In this document: one piece after another, positions 59,232-64,000 of the stretch
Numbering within the stretch: the stretch's first letter is position 1
Layout: each line of letters opens with the position of its first letter
Assembly (NCBI RefSeq): GCF_963678635.1
Contig: NC_087064.1
Coordinates: forward strand, 7,541,671 to 7,605,670
Origin: Symsagittifera roscoffensis
Taxonomy: Eukaryota > Xenacoelomorpha > Acoela > Convolutidae
Direction of reading: 5' to 3'
DNA: 64,000 bases
The notes under the pieces: generated by a model
What the model saw: only the letters and a program-made list of their open reading frames with translations
What the model was told of the DNA's origin: nothing
Database searches by the model: none
Made by a program: the position numbers and the translations under genes

Positions 59232-60642
59232 AATTGGATAAGATGTGATTGTTGTTCTAACTGTTATCATATCAATTGTGTGAAAAAACTCTTAGCGACT
59301 CCAAGAAAAATCAATGATTTCAAGGTCCTATATGGTAGTCTGTAATCTGTCAATAATGCTTCAATTGGTGATGACTTTTTGCTGGATTATTATGTAAATA
59401 CAGCCATTTCTAAAATTCGAGTGCTCAAGAGAATACCTAAGGACTTGCGTGTTCCCTTGTCAGATAATCTTTTGGATACAATGAGTGATATTTTCTGCAA
59501 TGTAGAAAATGATACTTCTTGACTGGTTTCTTGACGTTTTCCTTGTTTTTTCTTGAACAACCCAAGAGAAGTGGTCGTAAACAAACGACAGTCATGAGTT
59601 CTATATTAAACAACAAAAATTAGAGCCAATTTTTTTTCACTGTCTAAACCTCTTCCTCAAGGGTCAAGCCCGCCCCAGAAAGATCTCGAGCCGAGAATAA
59701 GGCTAATCAGTAGCAAGCTCGATGAATAAATGCAAAGAGAAAAATAAGCATGTCTTCATCAGATAACAAGATCCCACCTTTTTTGATTCCTTACTATAGA
59801 AAATTGGTATCTAAACACCCAAAAAGAGCTGTAAAAATGACCCAATCCCGGAGAGCATCGATAGTTTTTTCATAAATGAGCCCGAGGTGTACAAAGCAAT
59901 GATGTTTTTTCCAAATGGAGCCGGTCCGAACAAAATTTTTCCCCAAGATTTTAAAGACCTTATTAGTAAATCAAAGAGCTATTTCTCAACTCAGTTTCTT
60001 AAAATCGCCTACTACTTTCCTAAATCTTATAGGTGGAGGTAAAGTACCAGAACAGCAAAGAAGTTTTTTTTGGAGCAAAACTTATCGCCATCGTAAAATT
60101 AGACGGAGGTTTGCGACCAATTGCAATCGGCAACACGCTCAGACGCAACGCAAGGTTCTCGCAGAGCGACAACATTTTTTTGGAAGTTTTCAACTAGAAT
60201 GTGGTACTAAACGAGGAGCTGAATCGCTGCACACTCCTTTAGAAATTCGATAGAGCGTGTTGACAACACGAAGTGCTCAATTTTACTCAAATTAGATTTT
60301 AGTAATGCATTTAATTCGCTTCATAGAGAAACTATGTTTAATCACGTGAATCACGTTTTTTCGGACCTCCCGGAGTTGCACAAATATAATCATTGCGCGT
60401 ACCGTAAACCAAGTTATCTTTTTTATGGAAACTCCATCATTATGTCAGATGACGGAACACAACAAGGTGATCTCGAGGCTCCGCCGCTTTTTGCTGAAAC
60501 AATACAGACGCTAGTAAAAAGGCTTGAATCCAAATTAAACGTTTAGCATTTAGATGATGGAAACCAGGCTGACGACTACAAGATAGTGCTCCGAGACCTT
60601 AAAATAAAATACTGAAATCAGAAAAAGACTGAGGGTTAAGCC
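59232..60642 (+). pseudogene. Decayed reverse transcriptase gene with a PHD-like finger
   Basis: Frame 59232-59523 starts NWIRCDCCSNCYHINCVKKL, which fits the second half of a PHD finger (W-x2-C-x2-C..H-x2-C). Downstream in + frames: NGAGPNKIFPQDF (about 59915-59955), GGLRPIAIGNTLRR (60105-60146), KLDFSNAFNSLHRETM (motif A, about 60289-60336), DGTQQGDLEAPPLF (motif B, about 60450-60492) and, after a stop at 60544, HLDDGNQADDY (motif C, catalytic DD). The clean part is 60253-60543. A family of animal reverse transcriptases with the same motif style exists; its exact clade I leave open. Many stops, non-functional. Confidence 0.7.
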
Positions 60643-61598
60643 TAAACACAGAAAAACGTAAGCTCTGCTTTCTTGGAAGACCACAAGTAGGCAATACAAT
60701 ACAACTATAAGTCAATTGCAGAAGTTCTATCCAAAATAAAAATAAATAAAATCCAAGGAAGAAAATGTAATCATGGGCTCCCCTATAGGTGAATCCTGTC
60801 GAAAAGAATTGCTATATGAAAAAATAGCTGAGTTGGAATAAAATTTCGGATTTTATTGATAAGCTGGATGCACATTATGTTTTTTATCTCCTAAAAATTG
60901 CTTTAGCATGCCGAAACTCCTTGTTGCGTAGACTTTTTGCGTACAATTCCTTGTTTTATGCAAAATTATTTCTTGGAAAATAAGTTCGAGTTTTAAGAAA
61001 TTATTGATGTAAGGTAAAAAATGTAAAAATGAATGGTAGCCAACTTTTGCAAGCGGTTCTCCCGGCAGCCAAAGGTGGCTTGGGTACGCCTACTAGCCTT
61101 ACCCGCTTTTTTAGCCTCAGCAGTAAGAACGAAAGCTAACTTAAGTAAGATTTTTTGGTTTGGAGCACGAGGATGGAACATATAATGATGCATCAGAACT
61201 TTGATTCGAATCAAAAAAATGTGAAGTAGCTCCAGAAAATGAAATTCAAAAAAATGGAAGGGCCAATTTTCGATAAAAAATGTCTCAAATAATTTTGAAT
61301 CTAGAAACTAGGTGTAAAAAGGCTCAAGGCTTACCAGGGTAAGTTCGGATCGCAATGGTTAAATGTCATACCGTGTAAAAATCTATGATTGAAATTGTCG
61401 AATCAGCTGCTTAGAATTTCAATTGGACTCCGCCTAGGTTCAAACATTTGTAAAAAAAATATATAGGTGCGTTTGCGGAAAAGATGTAACCGAAGATGGA
61501 TGGCCTGGCCTATGTTCTCTCAAAAAGGCAGGGAGATTCTGTAGGCATTCAAATTTGAATGCCATTATAAAGCAAAGTCTCAAAACCGCTCACATTCT
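60643..61598 (+). repeat. 956-bp tandem duplication inside the RT gene, unit 1
   Basis: Begins TAAACACAGAAAAACGTAAG and encodes RT-downstream sequence: KLCFLGRP, then GSQLLQAVLPAAKGGLG (about 61032-61080) and ISIGLRLGSNIC (about 61415-61450). Unit 2 follows immediately and no difference was seen by eye over the full length. Confidence 0.9.
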
Positions 61599-62554
61599 TA
61601 AACACAGAAAAACGTAAGCTCTGCTTTCTTGGAAGACCACAAGTAGGCAATACAATACAACTATAAGTCAATTGCAGAAGTTCTATCCAAAATAAAAATA
61701 AATAAAATCCAAGGAAGAAAATGTAATCATGGGCTCCCCTATAGGTGAATCCTGTCGAAAAGAATTGCTATATGAAAAAATAGCTGAGTTGGAATAAAAT
61801 TTCGGATTTTATTGATAAGCTGGATGCACATTATGTTTTTTATCTCCTAAAAATTGCTTTAGCATGCCGAAACTCCTTGTTGCGTAGACTTTTTGCGTAC
61901 AATTCCTTGTTTTATGCAAAATTATTTCTTGGAAAATAAGTTCGAGTTTTAAGAAATTATTGATGTAAGGTAAAAAATGTAAAAATGAATGGTAGCCAAC
62001 TTTTGCAAGCGGTTCTCCCGGCAGCCAAAGGTGGCTTGGGTACGCCTACTAGCCTTACCCGCTTTTTTAGCCTCAGCAGTAAGAACGAAAGCTAACTTAA
62101 GTAAGATTTTTTGGTTTGGAGCACGAGGATGGAACATATAATGATGCATCAGAACTTTGATTCGAATCAAAAAAATGTGAAGTAGCTCCAGAAAATGAAA
62201 TTCAAAAAAATGGAAGGGCCAATTTTCGATAAAAAATGTCTCAAATAATTTTGAATCTAGAAACTAGGTGTAAAAAGGCTCAAGGCTTACCAGGGTAAGT
62301 TCGGATCGCAATGGTTAAATGTCATACCGTGTAAAAATCTATGATTGAAATTGTCGAATCAGCTGCTTAGAATTTCAATTGGACTCCGCCTAGGTTCAAA
62401 CATTTGTAAAAAAAATATATAGGTGCGTTTGCGGAAAAGATGTAACCGAAGATGGATGGCCTGGCCTATGTTCTCTCAAAAAGGCAGGGAGATTCTGTAG
62501 GCATTCAAATTTGAATGCCATTATAAAGCAAAGTCTCAAAACCGCTCACATTCT
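61599..62554 (+). repeat. 956-bp tandem duplication inside the RT gene, unit 2
   Basis: Same sequence as 60643-61598 at offset 956, ending GCTCACATTCT. The RT gene then continues at 62555, so unit 2 is in the native junction with the C-terminus and unit 1 with the RT core. Confidence 0.9.
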
Positions 62555-62755
62555 TTCTGTTTTAGAGCCACGACCGCTTCACAGGACAGATCAGAAGCGA
62601 CTAGACGGTTTGACGCTCGTCCCATGGGCTGTTGGTAGGCAGCTTCTGTGGGATGTAACGGTAGTTGACTCCCTAGCCACAAGTTGAATAAGCGCAGGCC
62701 CGGTTTGTAATCCTGGAGCGGCCGCGGCCGAGTCGGAAGATTGATAATCTGACAA
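62555..62755 (+). pseudogene. C-terminal end of the duplicated RT gene
   Basis: Reads RRFDARPMG in one frame and, in the more conserved one, KRLDGLTLVPWAVGRQLLWD, VTVVDSLA and a short alanine-rich PGAAAAESED end. This D-G-x-T-L-x-P-W..W-D-x-T motif is the usual C-terminus of the same RT family, which confirms that 59.2-62.75 kb is one gene split by the tandem duplication. Confidence 0.6.
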
Positions 62756-64000
62756 ATAAAGAGAATTAATTAATGATGGATATAATTAATGATGGAACAA
62801 AAGCTTTTGAAGTTCAGGATGCCGTTGGCCCTAGCACTGAGAGTTTTCTGAATAAGCTCTAAAAAAAATTGTACACGTGTACCGAAGAACCTAGGGCAGG
62901 TAGTTGTCTTAACAAGAAATTATCCTGACAAGACAGATTGCGAAAGCCGCTTGCATACTCGGCACAATAATTGACAAAACAACTTTCGACGAACTTTTTT
63001 TGTCTGTAACACAATATGTATTAAAAATGTTTTCTCGTGTCGAGTAGCGTGTTCTTGTTGAAAAAAAGTAACCAGTATCGAGTTTATTTTAAACACTTCA
63101 ACACTCATCTCTTTTTGTCATTATCATTTCCTTATCTAGAAATATCCGAGGACTTTGACTGGATAATTTGATGAAGGAACTCCTAACTGAAACCTTGGTT
63201 ACTATGATACTTCCGACCCACCGATTATTCACTTTTTCTACGCTCCGTCACTGTGTAACGTATGGGCGAGTGTTACATCTCTTTCAACTTTGGTTTATCC
63301 TGTGCAGGTGATAGTTTTCTCATTCTTGTTGGCTTGATTCTCAACCATCTAAATTTTTACATTTATACATATTTTTCTTTACTTTTCCCTAATTTTGAAA
63401 CCTAATTTTTTTTACTGGGTGACATGATGAAGGACTGGTGAAGTAACTTTGGTTACCATGATAATTTCTGATTTTGAAAAAAAGTGATTTTTTACATATG
63501 ATAGTCTTTGACTTTGGAAAAAAATTAAGAAACTTTTTTGCCCAGCAGCAACAAATTCTTGTGTAACATTCGCCCAGATGTACATATCGACGGAAAATAA
63601 AGCTAGGTGGTAAAGCGACTGGCTAGCGTCTAAACACAGCTCTACATGTTTTTAACCGTCTCTGCCAAAGCCAGTTTTTAGTGTGGTACTTTCAACATCG
63701 GGTCGACAAAAACGTTACTGTTTCCGGCTTTGACCAAAATGCTCAGATTAGCTTAATTACATGCGAAAAGAGTGAGCTCATGGCTGGGTCTCAGTATTCC
63801 CAGACCACGAGGTCACTCCTAAAAACAGGGCTACTGCTTACTTATTATATTACTATTGTTTTTGTTCAGTAGATAAAAACCATCATTCCCATTGGAGATG
63901 GATCAACCTTTTCCCTCAACTCTGAAAATTTGGTATTAATTAAACTCACCTCAAGACATTCCAGGAAGCTAAAAGTGGTTAAAATAACGAGTTAAAATTC
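62756..64000. other. Right end of the window, mostly non-coding
   Basis: A similar passage occurs twice (63163-63205 and 63425-63463: GATGAAGGA .. AACTTTGGTTACCATGATA). A 14-base inverted pair (GGGCGAGTGTTACA near 63264, TGTAACATTCGCCC near 63562) surrounds the second. A frame at 63681-63872 (VDKNVTVSGFDQNAQISL...) reads like an extracellular exon, but splice sites are uncertain. Confidence 0.3.

Noticed and set aside
60993-62170. Two identical 73-codon minus-strand ORFs
   Set aside because: They are the same antisense frame in the two tandem units of the RT gene.

Overview
The window looks like AT-rich, intron-rich DNA from an invertebrate animal. The evidence is a split gene with GT..AG introns ending in a Ly6/uPAR-type (LU) cysteine domain, several animal-type retroelements (Penelope-like with a GIY-YIG endonuclease, non-LTR reverse transcriptases, a Ty3/gypsy-like element), MITE-like hairpin repeats, and no bacterial gene organisation. 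The species or phylum cannot be fixed from the sequence. No rRNA, convincing tRNA or CRISPR array was seen.

Layout. 1-16.3 kb: a probable host gene on the + strand. Exons at 3074-3538, 7656-7829, 7946-8070 and 15943-16236 are phase-compatible (1-1, 1-1, 1-0, 0-stop). They would encode a glycosylated extracellular protein ending in an LU domain plus a C-terminal hydrophobic segment. Its introns are loaded with transposon debris: a minus-strand non-LTR element with C-terminal zinc fingers (about 4.97-6.4 kb), a plus-strand reverse transcriptase scrap (6.4-6.67 kb), a purine-rich GC minisatellite (8.48-9.16 kb), a decayed Penelope-like element between two direct repeats (9.54-11.79 kb), a second Penelope scrap in the loop of an inverted repeat (12.98-13.71 kb) and a 1,043-bp tandem duplication (13.76-15.84 kb).

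16.3-30.6 kb: no convincing genes. It holds a dispersed 390-680 bp hairpin-bearing repeat family (at least five copies here and one partial copy near 7.4 kb), a degenerate ~165-bp tandem repeat, a 22-bp minisatellite and small tandem duplications.

30.7-58.4 kb: one Ty3/gypsy-like family in an unusual state. A pol fragment (RT, RNase H, a long linker, integrase, acidic tail) runs into a probable LTR/leader. Five further head-to-tail modules follow that lack RT and gag (RNase H end, linker, integrase, tail, with a shared 0.8-kb deletion in four of them). The last module runs through an intact LTR/leader into a gag-like region (53-58.4 kb) holding an SGNH-hydrolase-like domain. Pol therefore precedes gag across a single LTR-like block. 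Shared junctions show that amplification happened as DNA, after the rearrangements. Every copy carries stops or frameshifts, so none of this is expected to be active.

59.2-62.76 kb: a decayed reverse transcriptase gene of another lineage (PHD-like finger, RT motifs, C-terminal domain), interrupted by a 956-bp tandem duplication with no difference seen by eye. The rest, to 64 kb, has only one weak exon candidate.

All coordinates come from reading the sequence by eye; repeat boundaries are good to about 10-20 bases.
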